DNA of 64,000 nt from Megasphaera paucivorans (lineage in GTDB: Bacteria > Bacillota > Negativicutes > Veillonellales > Megasphaeraceae). The position numbers and the translations under genes were made by a program. Under the pieces are notes generated by a model. That model was not told the DNA's origin. It saw only the letters and a list, made by a program, of their open reading frames with translations, and did not search any database. The stretch is taken from positions 1 through 64,000 of the forward strand of contig NZ_FNHQ01000012.1 of the NCBI RefSeq assembly GCF_900103535.1, in the 5' to 3' direction. This document shows positions 44,371 to 51,720 of this stretch, one piece after another; positions within the stretch are counted from its first letter, which is position 1, and the number at the start of each line of letters is the position of its first letter.

Positions 44371-44411
44371 ATCCTCACCTCTCCTAAAAAATACATCACC
44401 ATTACTTTTTT

Positions 44412-44464
44412 ATTCTATCTTATTTGATAATAATTGTCAATATCAATATTGATATAAATTATCA
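44412..44464 (-). promoter_or_regulatory. Promoter with two Fur-like boxes before the DUF2325 gene
   Basis: Minus strand TTGACA (44435-44440), 17-base spacer, TAGAAT (44412-44417). TGATAATAATTGTCA (44425-44439), one base from the 7-1-7 Fur consensus, covers the -35; a second, TGATATAAATTATCA (44450-44464), lies upstream, with the palindrome TATCAATATTGATA (44441-44454) between. Confidence 0.7.
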
Positions 44465-44542
44465 CATAGAATTAATAAAGCGCAACATGTTATGCCAAGA
44501 ATAGTCAAATAAATCACATGTTTTCTAATTATTTTTTATAAA

Positions 44543-44599
44543 TTTCCTATATATATTATGATTATAATTGAAAATTATAATCATAATATATATAGGAAA
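44543..44599. repeat. 27-bp perfect AT-rich inverted repeat
   Basis: Arms 44543-44569 and 44573-44599 pair without mismatch around a GAA centre; almost all A/T. It lies between the porin terminator and the DUF2325 promoter. May be a second terminator, a protein-binding cruciform or the relic of a small mobile element. Confidence 0.75.
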
Positions 44600-44609
44600 C
44601 TATACGTTG

Positions 44610-44663
44610 TATATTGGAAAAAAGCTATGCTCAAAATAATGGGCATAGCTTTTTTCCAATATA
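44610..44663 (-). terminator. Terminator of the porin gene
   Basis: Perfect 21-bp stem, 44610-44630 with 44643-44663, 12-base loop, starting at the base after the porin stop codon and including an A6/T6 tract. Confidence 0.8.
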
Positions 44664-45716
44664 CTAAAAAGAATGTGTAATAGTCGCTTCAATTTTTGTA
44701 TTATGAGAACCGCCGGCAGTATCATCGGCATCACGCAGCGTCTTCTGATCTTTATAGACAACTTCAACACTGTCATTTTTAGTTAATTGATGTGTAATTC
44801 CGTAATAAAAACCACGATTATTATTATCAAAATCACTTTGTTGTCCCATATCTGCATAGGGTTCTACCCGGAATGCTGTAACATATACTGCTGTTTTATC
44901 ATTAAAGGCATAGTTCCAAGTCACGGCGTATGCTTTATTATCTTTATCCGCATTTGATTTAGCTAATTCTGCTGTAAACGTACTTTTTTTGAATTTATAC
45001 GCAGCATCTACAGCACCATTTGTTGTATTTTGCCCAGAATCATCAGCATATACGTACCGTCCTAATGTAGCACCTACCTGCATTCGTTTATTTACATCAT
45101 AGGTACCATGTATTGCATATAAATGATTATCGGCAGCCCCATCATTATCCTCCTGCGCAGCAACACCAGTTAAAGCAATATTCCCCATATTTCCTTCCAC
45201 TGTCAGTCCATCAACAAAATTACGGATGCCAATATTAGTATCTGAACGGCTATATAATAAAGCAGTCGCTCCAATTGTCAAATCCTGTCTCCCGAGTTTA
45301 TAAGAAAAATCTCCTTTTTTATACGTTAATCCAAACATATCTATTGCAATAACACCTTTTTTATTCACATCATAGGCATCGGTATTAAAATCACCTAAAC
45401 TTGGCTGGGTAGCATATTGAGCACCCAATCGGGCATATAGAGAAAATCCATGAGATAACTGTTTTTCAGCATTCAAGCGGAAACTGTACATTAATCCATC
45501 TATAGCAGGAGAATTCTCCATTGTATCGCGTTCATATTTTATAGAAACATCACCTGACCATGTTAATTCTTCCGGAGTCTTTTTTTCTTCCGTACCTGCT
45601 ATCCCAACATCAGTCGGCAAAACAGCAGCTGCTGCAATTGCTTCATTATCTGTTGCAAAAACAGGCGCACAAAGTATCCCTAAGCTTATAACAGTACCCA
45701 TCATAATTTTTTTCAT
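44664..45716 (-). CDS. Outer-membrane porin-like beta-barrel protein
   Basis: 350 residues with a signal peptide (MKKIMMGTVISLGILCAPVFA, cut before TDNE), an alternating polar/hydrophobic beta-strand pattern (LTWSGDVSIKYERD, FRLNAEKQLSHGFSLYARLGAQY, FSYKLGRQDLTIGATALLY, VDAAYKFKKSTFTAELAKS) and a C-terminal ITHSF, the terminal phenylalanine recognised by the BAM machinery. No SLH domain, unlike many Negativicutes porins. It shows that the organism has an outer membrane. A Fur-boxed promoter and a short ORF lie upstream, so it may import iron or other metals (inference). Confidence 0.85.
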   Translation of the reverse strand: MKKIMMGTVISLGILCAPVFATDNEAIAAAAVLPTDVGIAGTEEKKTPEELTWSGDVSIKYERDTMENSPAIDGLMYSFRLNAEKQLSHGFSLYARLGAQYATQPSLGDFNTDAYDVNKKGVIAIDMFGLTYKKGDFSYKLGRQDLTIGATALLYSRSDTNIGIRNFVDGLTVEGNMGNIALTGVAAQEDNDGAADNHLYAIHGTYDVNKRMQVGATLGRYVYADDSGQNTTNGAVDAAYKFKKSTFTAELAKSNADKDNKAYAVTWNYAFNDKTAVYVTAFRVEPYADMGQQSDFDNNNRGFYYGITHQLTKNDSVEVVYKDQKTLRDADDTAGGSHNTKIEATITHSF

Positions 45717-45794
45717 TTCATTCTCCCTTTCAGTCAGATCGTCACTACCGATAAAATTTAAAATAAGTCCGTTGCTTCAAGTTATATCATCATT

Positions 45795-45872
45795 CTATGT
45801 GGTTCCCGTTTCACCCTTTCCCCATAAGCACTCCCCCGCAGCGCGTATTACAAAGCCTTTCTTTTTTAACAT
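45795..45872 (-). CDS. 25-residue ORF under a Fur-boxed promoter
   Basis: ATG 45872 is preceded at ideal distance by AAAGGAGG; the frame reads MLKKKGFVIRAAGE... and ends ...GETGTT, stop TAG at 45795-45797. It contains one Cys and one Trp (ECLWGKG). The promoter at 45916-45944 and a perfect Fur box lie just upstream, and the porin starts 78 bases downstream. The consensus binding site is the main evidence of translation; function unknown, possibly a small regulatory protein or leader peptide. Confidence 0.5.
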   Translation of the reverse strand: MLKKKGFVIRAAGECLWGKGETGTT

Positions 45873-45891
45873 GATCCTGCCTCCTTTAATA

Positions 45892-45944
45892 ATAATGATA
45901 ATCATTATAGATAAAATTATAAATGACTTTTATCGCAAAGTCAA
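45892..45944 (-). promoter_or_regulatory. Promoter with perfect Fur box (small ORF / porin)
   Basis: Minus strand TTGACT (45939-45944), 17-base spacer, TATAAT (45916-45921). ATAATGATAATCATTAT (45892-45908) is a perfect 8-1-8 palindrome matching the classical Fur box and covers the start-site region. Confidence 0.85.
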
Positions 45945-46104
45945 TGCGTTAATTAATATTAATTATCATTTTATATATACTTTTTTTATATATTATTAAT
46001 TATTTAATCTCTTTAATATTTGTAATTTACGCTATTTTCAATATATTAATTGTGTATTTTATATTATACATGCTGCTAGTTTTTATCTTTAATATGAAAA
46101 TTAA

Positions 46105-46162
46105 TATCAATAAAAAAATACCTCTTAACTAAAAATAGTTAAGAGGTATTTTTTTATTGATA
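46105..46162 (-). terminator. Terminator of the EFR1 gene
   Basis: Perfect 26-bp stem, 46105-46130 with 46137-46162, 6-base loop, with a T7 tract on the exit side in both directions. Five bases beyond the EFR1 stop codon. Confidence 0.8.
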
Positions 46163-46166
46163 TGAT

Positions 46167-46928
46167 TTAGCGTCGATACATTTCCAACAACCCGATGTCT
46201 GGATGATGATATTGATCTTTTATCTGAACATGTTTACCATGAATCTTAATGGCAGCATGTGGACACCAATGAACACATGCCATACAATAAGAACAATCTG
46301 CGCCTATATGAACACCTGCCTCATCCAATACAATATTGTTATTAGGACAAATTTGCTCACAAATGCCGCATTCTACACAAATATTTGTATCAACAGAAAC
46401 TGCAAAATACTTTTTCGCTTTTTTATTAATAAATCCAATATTAAAAATAGATCCTTTAATCTTATAAGTAATACTGTCTGAGTTTTTTCGTTTTTGCAAA
46501 ATATCTTGAGATATATCTTGCACTCGCTTTTCCTGTTCCTCTAAATAATTAAGTTTATATTTAATATTTCTCCGCGATGCAATGGTACTGCTGCAAGGCA
46601 TTTTCAAGACATTTCCGTAAGATAACCGGCAATTTTTATGTAAAAGAATATTTTTTAAATTATAAATAGCATTCCCTTCTGAGCCGCCGCATGTTGCAAT
46701 TCCATAAATATAAGCAGATGGATTAAACCGCGTATATTCTACAAAAACACGCATCGGATCTGGCATGTCAAAGAAAAAAACCGGAAAAATAATTCCAATT
46801 CTTTCATCATAAATTTTTGTTCCATCTCCCATCAAATCTGAAATATGTATTGCTGTATCTCCGGTCAAAACAGCTGTTTTCTTTGCTACACTTAAAGAAT
46901 TTCCTGTCCCGGAAAAATAGAGAATCAT
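46167..46928 (-). CDS. EFR1-type ferrodoxin (flavodoxin-like plus 2[4Fe-4S])
   Basis: 253 residues: an N-terminal flavodoxin-like FMN domain (ILYFSGTGNSLSVAKK, IGIIFPVFFFDMPDPM, YGIATCGGSEGNAI) and a C-terminal ferredoxin domain with two 4Fe-4S motifs, CVECGICEQICPN near 188 and CSYCMACVHWCPH near 217. A soluble electron-transfer protein of anaerobes; partner unknown. GAGGTGAAGG precedes the ATG. Monocistronic; upstream 470 bases to 47399 contain only an ECF-gene terminator and no feature I recognise. Confidence 0.9.
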   Translation of the reverse strand: MILYFSGTGNSLSVAKKTAVLTGDTAIHISDLMGDGTKIYDERIGIIFPVFFFDMPDPMRVFVEYTRFNPSAYIYGIATCGGSEGNAIYNLKNILLHKNCRLSYGNVLKMPCSSTIASRRNIKYKLNYLEEQEKRVQDISQDILQKRKNSDSITYKIKGSIFNIGFINKKAKKYFAVSVDTNICVECGICEQICPNNNIVLDEAGVHIGADCSYCMACVHWCPHAAIKIHGKHVQIKDQYHHPDIGLLEMYRR

Positions 46929-47354
46929 AATGCCTTCACCTCAGTATATGATATTTTAAACACCGTATCCCGTATATGTTTTATTATATCATGTTATAGA
47001 AGAATTTATATAAGAATATTTCGTTATAATCCTGTTATCTTTTTATGCAATATCCCTTCTTGCACAAATAGCCATTCTATATAAAGGTATTTCCGCTATA
47101 AATTTTTAAAGCAAGCAATATACTCTATTTAAATTGATACAAGGATGCCGCGGTAATTACATGAAACTATCTGTTTTTTCCTTTGCAGCCATTCTAATAT
47201 TTCTCTACTGTATTTCTTCCTTGTAATAATAAAAAGGGATAAAATCAGCCGAATGTATTCCTATCTTTCAAGACAGTTTCAATTCCATTAAGTACATACA
47301 GTCATATATAAGGCAGTTTTTTCTTCAAAATATTTTATCATTAAATAAAACAAC

Positions 47355-47390
47355 AAACGGCGTCATCGAATAGATCCGACAACACCGTTT
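47355..47390 (-). terminator. Terminator of the ECF S-component gene
   Basis: 14-bp stem with three G-U pairs on the minus strand, 47355-47368 with 47377-47390, followed by GTTGTTTTATTT. Confidence 0.65.
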
Positions 47391-47399
47391 TGCATAATT

Positions 47400-48023
47400 T
47401 CATTTCTTATGAATCACTTTTTTCAAAACCAATACTACAGGAACTGTAATGACCGCCGATACAATGGCTTCCGGAATACCATTAACTGTACAAATACCAA
47501 GAATGATATTAACTACATTATCCAAGGGAATATTGCGAGCCGCTGCAAAATCTCTTGCGTAAATTGCATAAATCCCCCCCATAACTCCTATGGTATTAAT
47601 CATCGAACCGGCCAATGCTGCAATCGCCATACTTACAGATTGTTTAGCAATGATTTTACTCAAAAAATGATATATATAATAGGCACCGACACCAATTAAA
47701 ATTCGAGGCAAAATAGAAATAACAGGATTTAAAAAAGCAAAAGACAAAATCACCGGAGAGGTAATTGCCTGAAAAATACTAAAGCAGCCGAACATAAAAC
47801 CAACCATAGCACCTACTCTGGGACCGGCAACTAATGCCCCTATTATCACGGGTACATGTAAAATCGTTGCTTTCATCATCGGCAGTGGAACAAAACCATA
47901 TCCAGTAAGTCCAAGCAACATCGTAATACCGGAAAGCATACCCACAATGGTTAATTCTCTTGTCGTAAATAAAGGACGTCTTACGGGCGCCGCCGTAGAT
48001 TTAATACCTAACTCTTTTTGCAT
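47400..48023 (-). CDS. ECF transporter substrate-binding (S) component, possibly pantothenate-type
   Basis: 207 residues with about five or six membrane helices: RELTIVGMLSGITMLLGLTGYGFVPLP, KATILHVPVIIGALVAGPRVGAMVGFMFGCFSIF, NPVISILPRILIGVGAYYIYHFL, and two more. The ATILHVPVIIGAL..GP.VGA stretch is shared by ECF_trnsprt (PF12822) proteins such as PanT, but substrate cannot be told. Energising EcfA/T genes are not in the window. ATG 48023 has GGAGG 8 bases upstream; the leader to 48150 contains small hairpins and the repeated TTGAGAAC. Confidence 0.8.
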   Translation of the reverse strand: MQKELGIKSTAAPVRRPLFTTRELTIVGMLSGITMLLGLTGYGFVPLPMMKATILHVPVIIGALVAGPRVGAMVGFMFGCFSIFQAITSPVILSFAFLNPVISILPRILIGVGAYYIYHFLSKIIAKQSVSMAIAALAGSMINTIGVMGGIYAIYARDFAAARNIPLDNVVNIILGICTVNGIPEAIVSAVITVPVVLVLKKVIHKK

Positions 48024-48242
48024 ATTCAATTCCTCCGTTCTTGTTCTCAACGAGATACAAGTCGCTAATTATTAATGCATAACTTTCACAGTTATAACTT
48101 AGTCCGGTTCTCAATGATACCGACTGAATCATGTATTTAACTGTAATCATTTTTGCACTATGCGTAGTATATCACACAAAACAACGCTTGCCAATAGTAT
48201 TGAGATAAAATTTGTGAAAAAAAACACAAAGATAGTACAACA

Positions 48243-48273
48243 AAACCCCTGCCATAATATATGGCAGGGGTTT
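48243..48273 (-). terminator. Terminator of the rplU-prp-rpmA operon
   Basis: 14-bp stem AAACCCCTGCCATA / TATGGCAGGGGTTT (48243-48256 with 48260-48273), followed on the minus strand by TGTTGT and T-rich DNA. Confidence 0.85.
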
Positions 48274-48282
48274 ATATCATAC

Positions 48283-48567
48283 TTAAGCTTCAACCGGATA
48301 TACACTAACCTTACGGTTAACCTTACCGGCACGTTCAAAAGCAACTTTACCAGCTGCCGTAGCAAATAACGTATCATCTTTGCCAATACCTACGTTAGTA
48401 CCCGGATGGAAATGAGTCCCGCGCTGGCGTACAATAATGTTGCCGGCTTTTACAGTAGAACCATCATGACATTTAACGCCAAGACGCTTAGATTCACTAT
48501 CACGGCCGTTATGTGTACTGCCCTGTCCCTTTTTATGAGCGAAGAGCTGTAAATCAAATTTAAACAT
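48283..48567 (-). CDS. rpmA: 50S ribosomal protein L27 with cleavable N-terminus
   Basis: 94 residues. It begins MFKFDLQLF followed by [15 protein letters not shown]; in Bacillota such a 9-residue extension is removed by the protease Prp, exposing the tail that reaches the peptidyl-transferase centre. [29 protein letters not shown] is the conserved core. ATG 48567 follows AGGAGGTGGACACA. Encoded directly after its protease. Confidence 0.97.
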   Translation of the reverse strand: MFKFDLQLFAHKKGQGSTHNGRDSESKRLGVKCHDGSTVKAGNIIVRQRGTHFHPGTNVGIGKDDTLFATAAGKVAFERAGKVNRKVSVYPVEA

Positions 48568-48584
48568 TGTGTCCACCTCCTGAC

Positions 48585-48893
48585 TTATCTGTTCAGTACG
48601 ACATACGAATCATATTGCCGTACAATTTGTTCTAATCCTAAAACCAAAGTCTTTAAAATAACTCGTGCCTCGTCAGTAACACAATCCACATGAACGTTCA
48701 GAAAGCCATCAGATATCTCATACTCAACTGACTCCTGCTGATATTCCATCAAACCCAGCAGTGCGGTCTGTGTAAGAGCTGATATAGCAGCACACACAAT
48801 ATCACTGCCTGCCTCACTATAGTCAGAATGGCCTGACACAGAAAATCCGTTATTTTCATGCAATTGATCATACTGCAGCGTAATTGAAATCAT
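48585..48893 (-). CDS. prp: Prp, ribosomal-processing cysteine protease
   Basis: Cleaves the L27 N-terminal extension, an essential step in Bacillota ribosome assembly. 102 residues with catalytic His22 in VSGHSDY and Cys34 in [11 protein letters not shown]. Its ATG overlaps the rplU stop (TAATG). Position between L21 and L27 is diagnostic. Confidence 0.95.
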   Translation of the reverse strand: MISITLQYDQLHENNGFSVSGHSDYSEAGSDIVCAAISALTQTALLGLMEYQQESVEYEISDGFLNVHVDCVTDEARVILKTLVLGLEQIVRQYDSYVVLNR

Positions 48894-49204
48894 TATGCTT
48901 CAATCTTTTCAATAACAACTTTTGTAAACGGCTGACGATGGCCCTGACGACGACGATAATTAGATTTTGCTCTGTATTTAAATACCAAAATTTTCTTTTC
49001 TTTGCCGTGTTCTAAAACTTTAGCCGTTACTTTCGCACCTTGAACAACAGGAGAACCAATCTTTACATCTCCATCGTTAACAACTGCCAATACTTCATCA
49101 AATGTAACTTCTGATTCGGCGGGAACAGCCAGCTTTTCGATAAAAATTTTATCGCCTTCAGCAACACGATACTGTTTACCACCAGTTTTAATAATAGCGT
49201 ACAT
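48893..49204 (-). CDS. rplU: 50S ribosomal protein L21
   Basis: 103 residues: [61 protein letters not shown], the complete L21 signature. GAGGAGGTG precedes the ATG. First gene of the operon, behind a 100-base leader. Confidence 0.97.
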   Translation of the reverse strand: MYAIIKTGGKQYRVAEGDKIFIEKLAVPAESEVTFDEVLAVVNDGDVKIGSPVVQGAKVTAKVLEHGKEKKILVFKYRAKSNYRRRQGHRQPFTKVVIEKIEA

Positions 49205-49303
49205 AGTGACACCTCCTCATCAATATACTCGCTGAATACGGCGCCTTACGGACTTATCAGCCTCTTCATGCGGCTTACCACAGCCACTGTGCTATGCTAT
49301 GAC
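49205..49303 (-). ncRNA. Probable L21 leader
   Basis: About 100 transcribed bases between the rplU promoter and its ribosome binding site, with short complementary blocks (for example GCCGCATGAAGAGGC and CCGTAAGGCGCCG). Bacillota rplU mRNAs usually carry an autoregulatory L21 leader; position and length fit, but I have not matched its consensus. Confidence 0.45.
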
Positions 49304-49309
49304 TTACTT

Positions 49310-49338
49310 ATTCTACCTTAGTAATAAGGAATTGTCAA
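49310..49338 (-). promoter_or_regulatory. rplU promoter
   Basis: Minus strand TTGACA (49333-49338), 17-base spacer, TAGAAT (49310-49315). Confidence 0.75.
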
Positions 49339-49349
49339 TATAAACCGCA

Positions 49350-50492
49350 TCATTTACCAGAATTTTGAAAATAATCCGACAATCCTTGACATATGCTTTC
49401 AGCAAAATTTTGCTGTTGAGCGTCTGTGTTTAATGTTTTTTCTTCACTGGGATTAGAAATAAAGCCCAATTCCACCAATGTCGCCGGCATATTCGTGTGC
49501 AGCAGCACATAGAAATTGGCAGTTTGTACCCCACGATCCGGAAATGCCGTGGCTTTCATGTTTTCTTTATGAATATATTTTGCCAATCCTAAATCATACG
49601 GCGTTTTGTTATTATAATACGCGGTTACCCCTCCGACATCGGGAGTGGAATACGAATCGATATGAATACATACAAACACATCGGCACCCGCCGCATTTGC
49701 CACATCACAACGAGCCTGCAGTTCTTCTACTGCGCCGTCATTAGGTGCATATACATCGACATCCGTAGTACGTGTCATAATCACCTTTGCCCCGGCTTGT
49801 TCCAAAAGTTTTTTTAGACGCATAGAAATTGCCAATGTAATATCTTTTTCTTTTGAAAAAGCGCCTAAAGCTCCGGAATCACTGCCGCCATGTCCGGGAT
49901 CAATACAAATAATCTTTCCCTTTAAGCCAGAGGTTAAACTGTACGAATTATTCAAATTATATGCAGGAACTGCATATGCCGTGACGTTTTGATCATCAGC
50001 CGCACCGCTTCCTTGGTATTGCTGTTTAGATTGCCATTGTCTCCATTGCTTCACTGTGCCAGATTTATCGTTTATATCAATGACAATACGGTTCGGCCGA
50101 CCATTTTTATAGTCACTGCTTAAAGAAAAAATTTTAATATCGTTTTTGTTTAAAACCTGAGGCACACGAATATTGATATCCGTAGCATACATATGTTGTG
50201 CCAACGAAATCTGTGATATAACATTTTTATCCCCCGTATACGTGTGAGCTACTCCATCAGCAATCTGCGTATTAGGCAGCGAAATAGTAATATATTTCCC
50301 TGTATTATCCAATACAGCTTTAGGCTTTACTGTATTTGTCACTTCCAGCACTGTTCTGACGAAAGGAACTTCTGCATCATTTCGAGTAACAACCTTGACA
50401 TTCGTTATTGTACTATTTGCAGCATGTACCGGAAATAACGGGCAAATGCACATAATGGCCAAAATCGGAATTAATAATAGTTTTTTAAACAA
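49350..50492 (-). CDS. N-acetylmuramoyl-L-alanine amidase (AMIN plus Amidase_3)
   Basis: A secreted peptidoglycan hydrolase of 380 residues. Signal peptide about 1-24 (LLLIPILAIMCICPLFPVHA), an AMIN-type beta domain (about 28-140) for targeting, a Q/S-rich linker, and an AmiC-type zinc amidase: ICIDPGHGGSDSGA (zinc His), the KEKDITLAISMRL Glu, VCIHIDSY (zinc His) and TLVELGFISNPSEE (catalytic Glu). The start is TTG 50492, 9 bases after AAGGAG. Probably splits daughter cells at the septum. Confidence 0.93.
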   Translation of the reverse strand: MFKKLLLIPILAIMCICPLFPVHAANSTITNVKVVTRNDAEVPFVRTVLEVTNTVKPKAVLDNTGKYITISLPNTQIADGVAHTYTGDKNVISQISLAQHMYATDINIRVPQVLNKNDIKIFSLSSDYKNGRPNRIVIDINDKSGTVKQWRQWQSKQQYQGSGAADDQNVTAYAVPAYNLNNSYSLTSGLKGKIICIDPGHGGSDSGALGAFSKEKDITLAISMRLKKLLEQAGAKVIMTRTTDVDVYAPNDGAVEELQARCDVANAAGADVFVCIHIDSYSTPDVGGVTAYYNNKTPYDLGLAKYIHKENMKATAFPDRGVQTANFYVLLHTNMPATLVELGFISNPSEEKTLNTDAQQQNFAESICQGLSDYFQNSGK

Positions 50493-50591
50493 TGGTATCT
50501 TCTCCTTTTTGGGTTTGTTAGCTTTTATATTATACCATGTTTTTCTTCATTAATGAAACATAGAATTCCCTGTTAAGAAACTATTTCGTAT

Positions 50592-50801
50592 TTACACTTG
50601 CCTATGTAATAACTCAATTTCTTCCTGCATTTCTTTCTCTGCTTCTTTATTTCTTATAATTTCCAGCGTATATGCCATGCCTTCATCCGCCCCCTGCGGA
50701 AGACAGGCTAACGGAATACGTATTTCATGTTCTGCCGCATCATCAACGATAATGTATGCATCCTGTTCCGTAATTCTGTCTATACTGCCAATGAGTTTCA
50801 T
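50592..50801 (-). CDS. DUF3006 protein
   Basis: 69 residues: MKLIGSIDRITEQDAYIIVDDAAEHEIRIPLACLPQGADEGMAYTLEI, the short beta-rich DUF3006 domain, followed by an E/K-rich helix. Function unknown. ATG 50801 has AAGGGAG 7 bases upstream and starts one base after the ComEC-like lipoprotein gene, so the two are coupled; DUF3006 genes commonly follow such hydrolases. Confidence 0.8.
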   Translation of the reverse strand: MKLIGSIDRITEQDAYIIVDDAAEHEIRIPLACLPQGADEGMAYTLEIIRNKEAEKEMQEEIELLHRQV

Positions 50802-50802
50802 A

Positions 50803-51720
50803 TCAATGCTCCCTTTCCGCACTAAATTTGACACCGTCACTGCATATAGTAATAATGCCGTCCCGATCTATACGAAAAATTTGTACAGATTCTTTTTTTA
50901 ATATCTGTAATGTTTCTGTGTGTGGAAAATCATAACGATTGCCGGCACCGCAGGAAATAACGGCTGTCGTAGGACGAACCGCTTTGATAAAAGCGACAGA
51001 GGAGGAACTTTTGCTGCCATGATGACCTACTTTCAGCACATCAGATTTTAAATGACCTCCATAATCAGCAAGCAGACGTTTTTCAGCTTCTTTTTGCGCA
51101 TCCCCCATAAAAAGCATAGAGAAGTTTTTGTAGGTTAAACGACACACGATAGAATTATCATTCGCAACCCCATTTTTTGTCTCATTTTCTGTATTTTCCG
51201 ATGAAATAAGCGTATTCCGCGGAGATAGCACTTCAAATTGAACATCATCTCCTAATGCAACCCTATCCCCTTTACGTAAAACACTGCGTGAAATATTATA
51301 TTCCTTTATATGCTTCAAATAATTACGATACATGGCATTATTCGAACTGACTCCGTTATCATAAATTTGATGAATTTTAAAATTTTTAAACAGCGCGGAC
51401 ATGCCACCTAAATGATCACCATGCGGATGTGTAATAATAATAGAATCAATTTCCTTCACATGCCGTTCCTGCAGCTGTTTAATCAAAGATGCACGACTGT
51501 CGACATCCCCGGTATCAATCACCATATTTTTTCCGCAATATTGTATAAGTGCCGCATCTGCCTGTCCTACATGTAAAACAAAAATACAAACTTTATCACC
51601 AGCTGCATCAAACGAAGAATCTCCGAGATGCACCCGGCCGCATCCTGCAATTAATAGAACCGCCAATATAAGACACATTTCTAAGAAAAACATTAGAAAC
51701 TTCCGGTATGTAGAACTCAT
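50803..51720 (-). CDS. ComEC/Rec2-like metallo-beta-lactamase-fold lipoprotein
   Basis: 305 residues. Signal peptide with lipobox LLIAGC (lipid-attached Cys near 27), then the hydrolase domain: LHVGQADAALIQ, MVIDTGD, IITHPHGDHLGGM (metal site), NDNSIVCRLTYKNFSMLFMGDA and LKVGHHGSKSSSS. It matches the extracellular C-terminal domain of ComEC but has no channel, so it is a free-standing, membrane-attached nuclease-like or phosphoesterase-like protein rather than the DNA channel itself. ATG overlaps the nnrDE stop. Confidence 0.85.
   Translation of the reverse strand: MSSTYRKFLMFFLEMCLILAVLLIAGCGRVHLGDSSFDAAGDKVCIFVLHVGQADAALIQYCGKNMVIDTGDVDSRASLIKQLQERHVKEIDSIIITHPHGDHLGGMSALFKNFKIHQIYDNGVSSNNAMYRNYLKHIKEYNISRSVLRKGDRVALGDDVQFEVLSPRNTLISSENTENETKNGVANDNSIVCRLTYKNFSMLFMGDAQKEAEKRLLADYGGHLKSDVLKVGHHGSKSSSSVAFIKAVRPTTAVISCGAGNRYDFPHTETLQILKKESVQIFRIDRDGIITICSDGVKFSAEREH

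Noticed and set aside
45772-45999. 75-codon forward frame upstream of the porin
   Set aside because: Runs antisense through the Fur-boxed promoter and ends in low-complexity AT; the minus-strand signals are far stronger.
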